From Pseudoxanthomonas sp. (GTDB taxonomy: Bacteria > Pseudomonadota > Gammaproteobacteria > Xanthomonadales > Xanthomonadaceae): DNA of 64,000 nt. Below are positions 17,797 to 26,558 of the stretch, piece after piece. Below the pieces are notes generated by a model. The model saw nothing but the letters and a program-made list of their open reading frames with translations. It did no database searches and was not told the DNA's origin. Position 1 is the stretch's first letter. Every line of letters starts with the position of its first letter. Where the stretch lies: positions 1,674,001 through 1,738,000 of the forward strand of contig NZ_DASYGY010000009.1 in the NCBI RefSeq assembly GCF_035999195.1, given 5' to 3'. The position numbers were made by a program, and so were the translations under genes.

Positions 17797-18816
17797 CTAT
17801 CGGTTCAGGCGCTGCACCAGCAGCGCACGCAGGTGACGGACACGGTCTTCGTCGAGCGACGCCAACACGCGCCGTGCGGATTCGGGGATGTGGGCGGCAT
17901 CGACGGCTTCGTCGTAGCCGAACACGTAATGGTCGAACACGTCCTTCCAGATGGCGCGCTCGTGCGGCGGCAGGTCGCGCAGGCTGGTGATGGCCAGCAT
18001 CAGCGCGTTCATCGGCGTGTCCATCCACGCGGGCGTGCGGCGCCACCAGTAGTTCACCAACACGTTGAAGGGATCCAGGCCTTCCATGTGATGCCACCAC
18101 ATGGACGGGATGAACACGGCATCGCCGGGCGCGAGCACCGACGTGCGCGCGTGGCGCATCGCGTCGGCAAAACGGGGGAAGCGCTGCAGGTCCGGCGCAG
18201 CGAAATCGACCAGGCTCACCGCCTGTCCGGCCGGCGTGTGATCGAGCGGTCCGATGTAGAGGTTTGCCAGTTGGTCCGGGGGGAACAGCGTCACCCGTCG
18301 CCGGCCCGCCACCACGCAGGCCAGATTGTCCGGCACGTCCTGGTGTGCCGCGATGCGGCTGCGGTTGCCGATCCAGATGCTGGCCAACGGATCGCGCGCA
18401 CCCAGATCCATCGGATTCTCGGCGCGGAACCCCGGCAGGAAGGTGTCCAGCGTGGTCGACGCCACATAGATCGACGGCGGCGCAACGGCATCGAGGTACT
18501 TGCGCAGCGTATCCAGCGCGACCGCCAGCGGCACCTCTTCGCGCCGGAAGTTGAAGCCGCTCAGGTCCGCGTTGTAGAAGACGCGTCCGCCGGCCTCCGG
18601 CGGCGCCACCGTGGCGACGACCGGCATGCGGCCATGATCGAAGCGCTTGAGGTACGCGATCGCTTCCTGGGCGGAGGCGCGTGCCGCCCGCACCGCAGGC
18701 CAGGCCGACGCCAGGCCGCGCAGCACCCGTGGCGTGCTGCCCGACAGCAGCGACTCCGGTACGGCGGCGGGATCGCACCCGCCCACCTCTTCGATGGGAT
18801 CAGGCAGCGGCAGCAC
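17797..18816 (-). CDS. Cupin-like (JmjC-type, Cupin_8) protein
   Basis: A 339-residue protein with a cupin-like fold. Putative iron ligands are the H-x-D pair in AAHQDVPDN (about 158-160) and a distal His in FIPSMWWHHMEGLDPFN; RRRVTLFPP and LAPGDAVFIP are the usual surrounding strands. This fits a 2-oxoglutarate/Fe(II) hydroxylase of the FIH/JmjC class, though the target is unknown. It overlaps the SapC gene by 17 bp and is 10 bp from the halogenase gene, a tight operon. Co-occurrence of SapC, cupin and halogenase behind a TBDT is a recurring arrangement in xanthomonads. Confidence 0.85.
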   Translation of the reverse strand: MLPLPDPIEEVGGCDPAAVPESLLSGSTPRVLRGLASAWPAVRAARASAQEAIAYLKRFDHGRMPVVATVAPPEAGGRVFYNADLSGFNFRREEVPLAVALDTLRKYLDAVAPPSIYVASTTLDTFLPGFRAENPMDLGARDPLASIWIGNRSRIAAHQDVPDNLACVVAGRRRVTLFPPDQLANLYIGPLDHTPAGQAVSLVDFAAPDLQRFPRFADAMRHARTSVLAPGDAVFIPSMWWHHMEGLDPFNVLVNYWWRRTPAWMDTPMNALMLAITSLRDLPPHERAIWKDVFDHYVFGYDEAVDAAHIPESARRVLASLDEDRVRHLRALLVQRLNR

Positions 18817-19507
18817 GGCGTCGGTTGATCCGCTCGATCAGGTCGCGGAACCGGGAGAGCGAGGCCAGCACCATGTAGATGGGCAGCAGGTGGCCCTCGC
18901 GCGCCAGCCGTTCCAGCGCCGCGCCCGGCAACGCCTGCAGGCGCGCCTCGTCGATGGTGTGGAAGCCGGCCAAACGGTTGTGCGAACCGTCGTCCAGCTT
19001 CACGTCCAGCACGAACGACTCCAGCAGTTCGTGCTCCACCAGCGCATCGATGAAGGCGGGCGTGGCGACCACGCCGTCATGCAGCGCCAGCAGCACGGAC
19101 TTGATCCGTTCCAGGTAGTCGGTGGCGACGCCGTGTTCGTGGAAGAGCCTCTCGCCGCCGTCGAGGGTGACACGCGGGTGCTGCAGGTCGACGTGCAGCA
19201 GACGCTCCTCGCCCGAGACGCCGACGAGGAACGGCTGCCGCCGGATGGACAGCGGAACGTAGGTGGCATCCCAGCGCGTCCCGTCGAGGAACAGGTTCTC
19301 GCCCTCTTCCAGGCCCAGCAGCGCCAGCGGCACGAAGCGCCCCTCGCCATCGCGCGCGAACACGATCGGATAGTGCGCCTGCACGTCGCGGAACTCCGCG
19401 GGGAACGTCAATGCACGCATGACCGCATCGCCGAGTGCTGCGCCGTGTCCGGCGTGGACGCGCAGCGTGCGGTGTTCGACGTTGTTCAACAGCACATGCT
19501 GGCTCAT
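18800..19507 (-). CDS. SapC family protein
   Basis: About 235 residues of the SapC-like family (named after a Campylobacter S-layer-associated protein). Typical phrases: VHAGHGAALGDAV, LTFPAEFRDVQAHYPIVFARD, FVPLALLGLEEGENLFLD, RWDATYVPLSIRRQPFLVG, and a C-terminal IYMVLASLSRFRDLIERIN. No signal peptide. The molecular role is unknown. The start at 19507 (MSQHVLLNNVEHR) is the conserved one. It lies directly downstream of the TBDT gene and overlaps the cupin gene, so it belongs to the LacI-controlled transcript. Confidence 0.87.
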   Translation of the reverse strand: MSQHVLLNNVEHRTLRVHAGHGAALGDAVMRALTFPAEFRDVQAHYPIVFARDGEGRFVPLALLGLEEGENLFLDGTRWDATYVPLSIRRQPFLVGVSGEERLLHVDLQHPRVTLDGGERLFHEHGVATDYLERIKSVLLALHDGVVATPAFIDALVEHELLESFVLDVKLDDGSHNRLAGFHTIDEARLQALPGAALERLAREGHLLPIYMVLASLSRFRDLIERINRRRAAAA

Positions 19508-19577
19508 CGGCGCTCGCAGGCCATCTGTAGTGGAAAGCACGGTCCCCGGGCATCGTGCCCGAACCCATGGCGCAAAG

Positions 19578-19612
19578 AAAGACGGAGCCGCCGGACACGC
19601 CGACGACTCCGC
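19578..19612 (-). terminator. Possible weak terminator after the TBDT gene
   Basis: On the minus strand GGCGGAG pairs with CTCCGTC (one G-T pair) across a GC-rich inner region, followed by TTTCTTT. It lies between the TBDT stop (19633) and SapC start (19507), so it would act as a partial terminator lowering expression of the three downstream genes relative to the receptor. The fold is judged by eye. Confidence 0.4.
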
Positions 19613-19632
19613 CCTGGATCACGCAGCGAGGA

Positions 19633-22620
19633 TCAGAACTTGTACCGCAGTCCGAACATGTAGCGCGGACCGGTCTGGGTGGCGAACCGCACCATGTTCT
19701 CGTGACGGGCGTGGGTGCGCATCGTCTCGTCGGTGAGGTTGATGCCTTCCAGGCTGAGCGTCAGCTGCGGCGTCACCTGGTAGCTGACGTTCATGTCGAA
19801 CTGGCCGTAGGCTTCGGTGTAGTTCGGGTTGTTGCCCTGCCCGCCGACGCCGCTGAAGAACTTGTCGCGCCAGTTGTAGGCCGCACGCACCTGCCACGGC
19901 CCCTTGTCGTAGAACGCCACCAGGTTGGCCGAATCGCTCAGGCCCGCCAGCGGATACTGGTCGCCCAGGTCCGTGTCGTCGAACGTCAGGCCCGAATCCA
20001 CCTTGGTGTAGTTCGCCGCCAGGCCGAAGCCGCTCTCGCCGAACACGTGCTGCACGTTGATCTCGAAGCCATCGAGCGTGTCCGAACGCTGGTTGGCCGG
20101 CACGGTGATGTTGAAGCCGGCGATCGGATCGCCTGGCTGGCCGGTGATCGTGCCCGCCGCCACGTCGACGCCCGGATCGTTGGCGTGGTTGGCGAAGATG
20201 TAGTTGCGGATGCAGTCGCCGTCGGTCGGCAGGCAGCCGGCCGCCAGCGCGTTGTTCCAGTACGTGCCGCCCACCGGCGTATGCAGGGAGAACGGTTCCT
20301 CGCGCACCACGGTATCGCTGATGAAGTTCTCGATGTCCTTGCGGAACCAGCCGACCGAGAAGTAGCTGCCCGATCCGTAGTACCACTCGAACGACAGGTC
20401 GAAGTTGTCCGACAGCAGCGGCTCCAGCGCCGGATCGCCGCGGCTGCCGTCGCCGCCGCTGATGCGCACCACGTTGGCCAGCTGCTGGCCGCCGCGGATG
20501 GCGCCCCAGCCGGGGCGGCCGATGGTCTGGCTGTAGCTGCCGCGCAGCACCATGCTTTCGCTGAGGTCCAGCTTCAGGTCCAGGTTCGGCAGCAGGTAGT
20601 CGTACTTGCCCTCGCGCCGGCCGAACGACTGGCCGTCCGCATAGTTCACGTACAGCTCGTTCGCGGCCACCCAGCTGATGGTCTCGCCGACGCGCTCCAG
20701 CGCGGTGGAGACCACTTCGGTTTCCTCGTAGCGCACGCCCAGCGCCAGGTGCAGCGGCATGGACCAGTCGAACATCGTGGTCCACTGCACGTACGCGCTC
20801 TTCGACTTCTCGGTCGTGCGGATGTCGTCGGTGAACTGGGTCGGCATCTGGTAGCAGGTGGCGCAACCGGATTCGGTGATCGCGGCCTGGCGCAGGCGCT
20901 CGAAGTCGAACACCAGGAAGGTGTCGGTCCAGTTCGGATTGTTGTGGTTGCCGAACGCGTCGAAGTAGCGCGACATGTGGTCCGCGTACCAGATACTGTC
21001 GTCGTAGTCGGCCGGCGTCCCCACGCCGCCCCACGTATCGCGCTGCATCACCGCCGAAGCGGAGCGGTTCCGCACGTCCATCGCGGACACGCCGAAGTCC
21101 AGGCCCGAGTACTCGCCGAACTCGAAGCGGCCCTTGGCCTGCATCTGCTCGACTTCGGACTTGTTGTAGCTGTTCTGGAACACCGAGCCGGTCACCAGCG
21201 CCTGCGAGGCCAGCACTTCGGTCTGGCCCGGCGGCAGCACGACGTTGACGATCGGGATCTCGCCCGAGTAGTCGACCGTGGTGGTGCCGCGCACGTAGGC
21301 GGCCACGCCCAGCACGCCGGCCGAACCGAGCGGACTGTCGGGCTTCGATTCGGACTGCGAGTTGTGGTAGTCGAACTCGAGGTTCAGGTTGTCGCTGACT
21401 TCCCACTCCACGTTGAAGCCCAGCGAATCGCCCTGCGTCTTGGTGGCCAGTTGCATGCCACCCATCGACAGGTCGGCGCCGGTCATGTCCTCGGAGTAGA
21501 TGATCGGCGCCGCGACCGGACCGTCGGTCCACGAGCTGTCGCCCGGGCCGTAGTTGAACCACACCGACAACTCGCTGCGCTGCTGCTGCACCTTGTTCTC
21601 GATGTAGTTGTAGTCCAGCGTCGTGGTCACGCGGTCGGTGGGCGCCCACTGCAGGGTCACCTGGCCGTTGGTGCGCTGGCGCTGCACGCCGTTGACGCTG
21701 TAGCCGGTGTTCTGCGGACGTGCATAGACGTCGTCGAGCCCGGGACGGTTCTGGATGCGGTCGTAGTAGGTCTCGCCCGGCAGCGGCAGGCGCTGCCAGC
21801 TGTTCGAATTGTCGCCGTAGAACGTCAGCCAGCCATCGGCCACCGACGCCTGGTTGAAGCCGGAATCGCGCTCCTGGTAGCTGCCGCTGAGGGTCACGCC
21901 GAAGCGGCCATCGGCATAGGTCTGGCTGAAGATGCCGGACATCTCGCCGGTGAAATCGCTGCCCTGCAGGGTGTCGGGCAGGTTGCGGTTGGAGCTGTCG
22001 TTGACCGCCTTCAGGCCGAACGTCGCCACCGGATCGGCTTCCAGCGGGCGCGCGGTGCGCACGTCGATGGTCGCGCCGATGCCGCCGGTCGGATTGTCCG
22101 CGCGACCGGTCTTGAAGACGCGCACTTCCGAGATCGATTCGCTGGCCAGGTTGGCGAAGTCGAACGAACGGGACGTGGAGTTGCCCGCACCGCCGCTGCC
22201 GAGGTTGGACGCCGGCATCTGGCGGCCGTTGAGCAGCACGAGGTTGTAGTCCGGACCCATGCCGCGCACGGTGACCTTGGAACCTTCGCCGCTGGACGTG
22301 CGATCGATCGACACGCCGCTGATGCGCTGCAGCGATTCGGCCAGATTGGTGTCCGGGAACTTGCCGATGTCCTCGGCGACGATGCCGTCGACCACGCCCT
22401 GCGCGTCGCGCTTGAGGTTCATCGACGACTCGAGGCTGGCGCGGATGCCCTTGACCACGACCGTGTCGAGCTCCGTGGCATCCACCTGGCCGGTGACGGC
22501 GGGCGCGGCGCCGGTATCGCCCTGCGGCTCGGCCTGCTGCGCCCACGCGGGGCCGGCGAGCGCCAGCAACAACGCGGATGTCAGCACCCGCTTCCTTGGA
22601 ACGGACTGCAACTGCTTCAT
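19633..22620 (-). CDS. TonB-dependent receptor, carbohydrate-locus type
   Basis: A 995-residue outer-membrane receptor. Signal peptide to about residue 27 (GPAWA-QQ). A TonB-box-like ELDTVVVKGI (about 45) and SLESSMNLKRDAQGVVDGIVAEDIGKFPDTNLAESLQRISGV in successive parts mark the plug domain (about 50-170) of the Caulobacter-type sugar receptors. The barrel ends in GPRYMFGLRYKF with the C-terminal Phe. A LacI-type operator lies 91 bp upstream of the ATG. With the GH30 enzyme divergently placed, it probably imports the oligosaccharide released by that glycosidase. The start at 22620 gives the proper signal peptide; upstream in-frame codons lie in the promoter. Confidence 0.93.
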   Translation of the reverse strand: MKQLQSVPRKRVLTSALLLALAGPAWAQQAEPQGDTGAAPAVTGQVDATELDTVVVKGIRASLESSMNLKRDAQGVVDGIVAEDIGKFPDTNLAESLQRISGVSIDRTSSGEGSKVTVRGMGPDYNLVLLNGRQMPASNLGSGGAGNSTSRSFDFANLASESISEVRVFKTGRADNPTGGIGATIDVRTARPLEADPVATFGLKAVNDSSNRNLPDTLQGSDFTGEMSGIFSQTYADGRFGVTLSGSYQERDSGFNQASVADGWLTFYGDNSNSWQRLPLPGETYYDRIQNRPGLDDVYARPQNTGYSVNGVQRQRTNGQVTLQWAPTDRVTTTLDYNYIENKVQQQRSELSVWFNYGPGDSSWTDGPVAAPIIYSEDMTGADLSMGGMQLATKTQGDSLGFNVEWEVSDNLNLEFDYHNSQSESKPDSPLGSAGVLGVAAYVRGTTTVDYSGEIPIVNVVLPPGQTEVLASQALVTGSVFQNSYNKSEVEQMQAKGRFEFGEYSGLDFGVSAMDVRNRSASAVMQRDTWGGVGTPADYDDSIWYADHMSRYFDAFGNHNNPNWTDTFLVFDFERLRQAAITESGCATCYQMPTQFTDDIRTTEKSKSAYVQWTTMFDWSMPLHLALGVRYEETEVVSTALERVGETISWVAANELYVNYADGQSFGRREGKYDYLLPNLDLKLDLSESMVLRGSYSQTIGRPGWGAIRGGQQLANVVRISGGDGSRGDPALEPLLSDNFDLSFEWYYGSGSYFSVGWFRKDIENFISDTVVREEPFSLHTPVGGTYWNNALAAGCLPTDGDCIRNYIFANHANDPGVDVAAGTITGQPGDPIAGFNITVPANQRSDTLDGFEINVQHVFGESGFGLAANYTKVDSGLTFDDTDLGDQYPLAGLSDSANLVAFYDKGPWQVRAAYNWRDKFFSGVGGQGNNPNYTEAYGQFDMNVSYQVTPQLTLSLEGINLTDETMRTHARHENMVRFATQTGPRYMFGLRYKF

Positions 22621-22955
22621 GGACTTTCCCCTCTCCGGAAATTCACGAATGTGGTGGTGTACGTGCTCGCGGCCCCTTCGCCACGGCATGGGGCCGCATT
22701 GGACGCGCGATTGACAGCGTTGTCAACTTTCCCGAATTTTCGATGGACTGGCTGAGAAACCGCTTGTTTTCAGCAATATTCTTCATGCTGCATCGCAGCT
22801 GAAATCGTTTTCTGCATTGCATCCGTGACACGACGCCGGACGAAAATTCCACGCGGACCAGAGCTGAGGTTTTCTATTGGTATGGAAGATGACGTGCGCG
22901 ACCTACCTGCGCGCTGCGGAACGCGGCGCCTCCTTCCAATCCTGCAGCGATGCAC
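22621..22955. other. TBDT promoter region, 335 bp
   Basis: Between the TBDT start and the LacI gene stop. The only clear signal is the palindrome at 22711-22726. The TTGACA half of that palindrome could double as the -35 box for the minus-strand TBDT promoter, which would make repressor binding and polymerase binding exclusive. The remainder is AT-richer than the genes around it, as expected for a promoter, with no gene. Confidence 0.6.
22711..22726. promoter_or_regulatory. LacI-type operator upstream of the TBDT operon
   Basis: TTGACAGCGTTGTCAA: 6-bp perfect arms TTGACA/TGTCAA around a 4-bp centre. It shares TGACAGCG and TGTCA with the operator before the GH30 gene (24197-24210). Likely bound by the LacI-family protein encoded in between. 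Confidence 0.75.
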
Positions 22956-23966
22956 TCAGCGCGTTGCGGGAGGCTGCGTCGACTCGCGGAACAGCACTTC
23001 GTGTTCCACCTGCACCATGCCGCCCGACTCGGCCGCGCGGATGCGCGACAGCAATTGCAGCGTCGCCAGCTTGCCCATCTCGGAGGTGGGCTGACGCACC
23101 GTGGTGAGCGCCGGATAGATATGGCGTGCGATCGGCGTGTCGTCGAACCCGCAGACCGAGATGTCCCGCGGCACCGACAGCCCGCGCTCGCAGGCGGCAC
23201 GGATCACGCCGGCCGCCATGTCGTCGTTCGCCGCGAAGATCGCGGTGGGCGGTCGTTCGAGGCCGAGCAACGCATCCCCCGCCTCGATGCCGGATTCGAA
23301 CGAGAACGCACCCTGCACGACCAGTGCCGGGTCGTACTCGATCCCGGCCTTCTTCAGCGCATCGCGGTACCCCTTGTAGCGCCACTGGCAGGCGCCGTGC
23401 GCGGGCGGCCCCTTGATGTGGGCAATGCGGCGGTGTCCCTGCGCCACCAGTCCGGCCATCAGTTCCAGTACCGCCGAGGTCTCGTCCATCATCACGCCGA
23501 TCCGCCCCTCGGTACGTTTGGGCGCGATGCAGGCGAACGGCACCTCCTGCTGCTCCAGGAACTCCAGCACCGCAGGATCGTCGGTCAGCGGCGGGATCAG
23601 CACCACGCCGTCGGGCGCGAAGTGCTCGAACACGACCTTCAGGTCCTCGGCCTTGCGCTGCCTGGCAGATCCCACCGGCGCCAGCACCAGGTTGTAGTGA
23701 TGGTCGCGGCAGGCGTCGAGCATGCCGCTCTGGATCTCCATCAGGTAGTTGCGCGACGGATTGTTGTAGACCAGCGCGATGACATAGGACCGCTGGCCGG
23801 CCAGGCTGCGCGCGGAGAGGTTCGGACGGTACTGGAGCTGCTCGACCGCCGCCATGACGCGCTGGCGCATCGCATCGCGCACGTTGGGCTCGTTGTTGAG
23901 CACGCGCGATACGGTCTTCATCGAAACGCCGGCAGCGGCGGCCACATCCTCGATCCGACTACGCAT
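22956..23966 (-). CDS. LacI-family transcriptional regulator
   Basis: About 336 residues. The N-terminal helix-turn-helix and hinge are typical: RIEDVAAAAGVSMKTVSRVLNNEPNVRDAMRQRV then LQYRPNLSARSLAGQRS. The rest is a periplasmic-binding-protein-like effector domain ending PALTTVRQPTSEMGKLA. In carbohydrate loci these repressors release DNA on binding the pathway sugar. The ATG at 23966 places the HTH at the extreme N-terminus as in the family. Placed between the TBDT operon and the GH30 operon, whose promoters carry matching palindromes, it is the natural regulator of both. Confidence 0.93.
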   Translation of the reverse strand: MRSRIEDVAAAAGVSMKTVSRVLNNEPNVRDAMRQRVMAAVEQLQYRPNLSARSLAGQRSYVIALVYNNPSRNYLMEIQSGMLDACRDHHYNLVLAPVGSARQRKAEDLKVVFEHFAPDGVVLIPPLTDDPAVLEFLEQQEVPFACIAPKRTEGRIGVMMDETSAVLELMAGLVAQGHRRIAHIKGPPAHGACQWRYKGYRDALKKAGIEYDPALVVQGAFSFESGIEAGDALLGLERPPTAIFAANDDMAAGVIRAACERGLSVPRDISVCGFDDTPIARHIYPALTTVRQPTSEMGKLATLQLLSRIRAAESGGMVQVEHEVLFRESTQPPATR

Positions 23967-24171
23967 AAGGCGGTTCCCGCTCCACTTCGTCCATTCCTTC
24001 CGGCGACGAGGCCGGATTCTGACAGCGCCGCGCATCGCTGGATACTGCGTCGGCCGCGCGCGAGGCGGCGCGGCCGACGCATCTTTCATGCTGCATGGCA
24101 ACAGACCGCACGCCGCGCATGGCCGACCTCCTCACCGCGCCGCGCCTTACCGTGGCGTTCCTCGCCTCCGG

Positions 24172-24200
24172 TTGACAGCATGATGTAGCAACTGTATGAC
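24172..24200 (+). promoter_or_regulatory. Sigma-70-type promoter of the GH30-deacetylase operon
   Basis: A perfect -35 box TTGACA (24172-24177), 17-bp spacer and -10 box TATGAC (24195-24200, four of six consensus bases). It lies 79 bp upstream of the GH30 ATG. The operator palindrome starts inside the -10 box, so bound LacI protein would block initiation. Confidence 0.7.
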
Positions 24201-24210
24201 AGCGCTGTCA
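24197..24210. promoter_or_regulatory. LacI-type operator upstream of GH30
   Basis: Perfect 14-bp palindrome TGACAGCGCTGTCA. The central CG dyad is a common feature of LacI-family sites. The same half-site TGACAGC recurs at 24173-24179 and in the TBDT operator at 22711-22726. Confidence 0.8.
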
Positions 24211-24278
24211 ACCATCCCGCTCCGAGATCGCCCGCGCAGCACGCGGGATGCCATGCCGCGCCCACGAGGATCACGACG

Positions 24279-25724
24279 ATGCGCCACACCCCCCTGTTCG
24301 CCGCTGCCCTGCTGGGGTTGTCGATGATGAGCGACGCCTCGGCCGCACCGTCGGCTGGTACTCCCGTGACCGTCGCCATCTACACCACGGCACAGGACAG
24401 CACGCAGCGCCTTGCCCGGACCGGGAGCGCCACGCTGCAGCCGGGACACGCACTGACCGAGGTGGAGAACTCGGTCTTCGTCGATCCGACCCGGAAATTC
24501 CAGGCGCTGCTCGGCATCGGCGGCGCCATCACCGATTCCACCGCCGAGGTCTACGCCACCCTGTCGCCGGAAAAGCGAGCGGAGTTCATGCGCGCCTACT
24601 ACGACACCCGGGACGGCATCGGCTACTCGCTCGCGCGCACCACCATCCACAGCTCCGACTTCAGTTCCGCCAGCTACACCTACATCGAGGAGGGCGACAG
24701 GGAACTGGCGACCTTCTCCATCGCGCACGACCGCACGGCGCGCATCCCGATGATCAAGCAGGCGATGGCCGCGGCCGGCGGCACGCTGCCGCTGTACGCC
24801 AGCCCGTGGAGCGCGCCGGCCTTCATGAAGACCAACCGGCACATGCTGAAGGGTGGCGCGCTGCTGCCCGAGTACCGCGATGCGTGGGCCAACTACTTCG
24901 TGAAATTCATCCGGGCCTACGAGCAGGAAGGCATCCCGATCTGGGGCATCACCGTGCAGAACGAGCCGATGGCCACGCAGACCTGGGAATCGATGCTGTA
25001 CACGGCCGAAGAGGAGCGCGACTTCCTCAAGCTGCACCTGGGCCCGACCCTGCATGCCGCCGGCTACGCCGACAAGAAGATCATCGTGTGGGACCACAAC
25101 CGCGACATGATGCTGTACCGCGCGCAGGTGATCCTGGGCGATCCGGACGCGGCGAAGTATGCATGGGGCCTGGGCTTCCACTGGTACGAGACCTGGGCCG
25201 GCTTCGATCCGATGTTCCGCAATGTTGCGGCAGTGACGGAAGCCTTCCCCGACAAGCCGGTGCTGCTGACCGAGGCGGCGGTGGAGAAGTTCGACCCGGC
25301 GCGCTACCAGCACTGGCCGAACGCCGAGCGCTACGGCACCTCGATGATCCACGACTTCAACAACGGCGCCGTGGGCTGGACCGACTGGAACATGCTGCTG
25401 GATCACACGGGCGGCCCCAACCACGTGGGCAACTACTGTTTCGCGCCACTGCACGCCGACACCCGCACCGGTGAGCTGATCTACACGCCCAGCTACTACT
25501 ACATCGGCCACTTCTCCAAGTTCATCCGGCCGGAAGCACGCCGGGTCAGCGCCGCCACCAGCCGCAGCACGCTGCTGGCCACCGCTTTCGTCAATCCCGA
25601 CGGGCGACTGGCGACGGTGGTGATGAATCCGACCGACAAGGCGATCGACTACAACTTCTATGTCGGCCAGGCGTCGGCGGTGGTGACCATTCCCGCCCGC
25701 GCCATCCAGACGCTGGTGCAGTAG
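24279..25724 (+). CDS. GH30-family secreted glycosidase
   Basis: A 481-residue glycoside hydrolase 30 (glucosylceramidase-like) enzyme. Signal peptide to about residue 23 (ASA-APSAG). The (beta/alpha)8 domain begins KFQALLGIGGAITDSTAEVYATLSPEKR. The acid/base Glu is in GITVQNEPMATQTWESM and the nucleophile Glu in VLLTEAAVEKFD; WTDWNMLLDHTGGPNHVGNYC is the family C-terminal loop, followed by a short beta domain. The family includes beta-1,6-glucanases and beta-glucosylceramidases. A beta-1,6-glucan substrate would fit this locus but is inference only. A polysaccharide deacetylase gene follows after 2 bp. Confidence 0.9.
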   Translation: MRHTPLFAAALLGLSMMSDASAAPSAGTPVTVAIYTTAQDSTQRLARTGSATLQPGHALTEVENSVFVDPTRKFQALLGIGGAITDSTAEVYATLSPEKRAEFMRAYYDTRDGIGYSLARTTIHSSDFSSASYTYIEEGDRELATFSIAHDRTARIPMIKQAMAAAGGTLPLYASPWSAPAFMKTNRHMLKGGALLPEYRDAWANYFVKFIRAYEQEGIPIWGITVQNEPMATQTWESMLYTAEEERDFLKLHLGPTLHAAGYADKKIIVWDHNRDMMLYRAQVILGDPDAAKYAWGLGFHWYETWAGFDPMFRNVAAVTEAFPDKPVLLTEAAVEKFDPARYQHWPNAERYGTSMIHDFNNGAVGWTDWNMLLDHTGGPNHVGNYCFAPLHADTRTGELIYTPSYYYIGHFSKFIRPEARRVSAATSRSTLLATAFVNPDGRLATVVMNPTDKAIDYNFYVGQASAVVTIPARAIQTLVQ

Positions 25725-25726
25725 GC

Positions 25727-26545
25727 ATGCGCGGCGCGCGGCGTGTACTGCTGTCGATGCTGGTCGTGCTGAGCGCGGCGGCACAGGCGGCCGAACCGTT
25801 TCCGTGGCCCGGAGGCCGCAAGGCGGCGGTCAGCCTGGCGTACGACGATGCCATCCCCTCTCAGCTCGACCGCGCCATCCCGGCCCTCGATCGCCACGGA
25901 CTGAAGGGCAGCTTCTACCTGACGCTGGGCTCCGACACCCTGCGCACGCGCCAGCGGGAATGGATCGCCGCCGCACGCAACGGCCACGAGCTCGGCAACC
26001 ACACGCTGTTCCACCAGTGCTCGGCGTCGCAGCCCGACCGCGCCTGGGTGGAGCCGCACCGCGACCTCGACAATACGACCGTGGCGCAGATGGTCGACCA
26101 GGTGCGGCTGGCGAACGTCATGCTGGCCGCGCTCGATGGCAGAAGCGAACGGACGATGACCGTACCGTGCGGGGATACGCAGGCACGCGACGGCAACTAC
26201 GTCGATGCCGTCGCTGCGGACTTCGTCGCGATCAAGCGGGGGCAAGGCGGGGTGATCGACGACATGACCCGCATCGATCCCGCCGCCGTACCCGTGGATG
26301 TTCCCGTCGATGCCACCGGCGAACAGCTGATCGCGCGCGTGAAGGAAGCCGCCCGCCGCGGCACGATGGTCGGCTTCACCTTCCATGGCATCGGCGGCGA
26401 CTACCTCGCCGTCTCGAAGGAGGCGCACGAACAGCTGCTGCGCCACCTTGCCGCGCACCCGGACGTCTACTGGGTGGCGCCGTTCGTCGACATCATGCGG
26501 CACGTCGCCTCGCACGGCAGCGCAGCGCCCGCCTCGCACCCCTGA
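25727..26545 (+). CDS. Secreted polysaccharide deacetylase (CE4, NodB-like)
   Basis: A 272-residue protein with a signal peptide (to about AQA-AEPFPW, residue 22). A NodB-homology domain follows: motif 1 is LAYDDA (catalytic and metal Asp pair, with Ala where most have Gly), and motif 2 is HELGNHTLFHQC with the two metal His. FTFHGIGGDY supplies the later His. It removes acetyl groups from a glycan in the periplasm; substrate unknown. Its start is 2 bp after the GH30 stop, so the two are co-translated and likely act on the same polymer. Confidence 0.87.
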   Translation: MRGARRVLLSMLVVLSAAAQAAEPFPWPGGRKAAVSLAYDDAIPSQLDRAIPALDRHGLKGSFYLTLGSDTLRTRQREWIAAARNGHELGNHTLFHQCSASQPDRAWVEPHRDLDNTTVAQMVDQVRLANVMLAALDGRSERTMTVPCGDTQARDGNYVDAVAADFVAIKRGQGGVIDDMTRIDPAAVPVDVPVDATGEQLIARVKEAARRGTMVGFTFHGIGGDYLAVSKEAHEQLLRHLAAHPDVYWVAPFVDIMRHVASHGSAAPASHP

Positions 26546-26558
26546 CGCGCGCGAGGCG

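Larger units (their letters stand above)
23967..24278. other. Divergent promoter region LacI / GH30, 312 bp
   Basis: Holds the GH30 promoter (TTGACA at 24172-24177, 17-bp spacer, TATGAC at 24195-24200) and the overlapping operator at 24197-24210. It also has a longer inverted repeat, GGTTGACAGC at 24170-24179 and GCTGTCAACC at 24204-24213. No gene is visible in it. Confidence 0.7.

Noticed and set aside
19555..22755. Open frame of about 1066 codons on the plus strand
   Set aside because: Antisense to the TBDT gene; composition is Ala/Val/Arg/His-rich and it has no signal peptide, domain or ribosome binding site.
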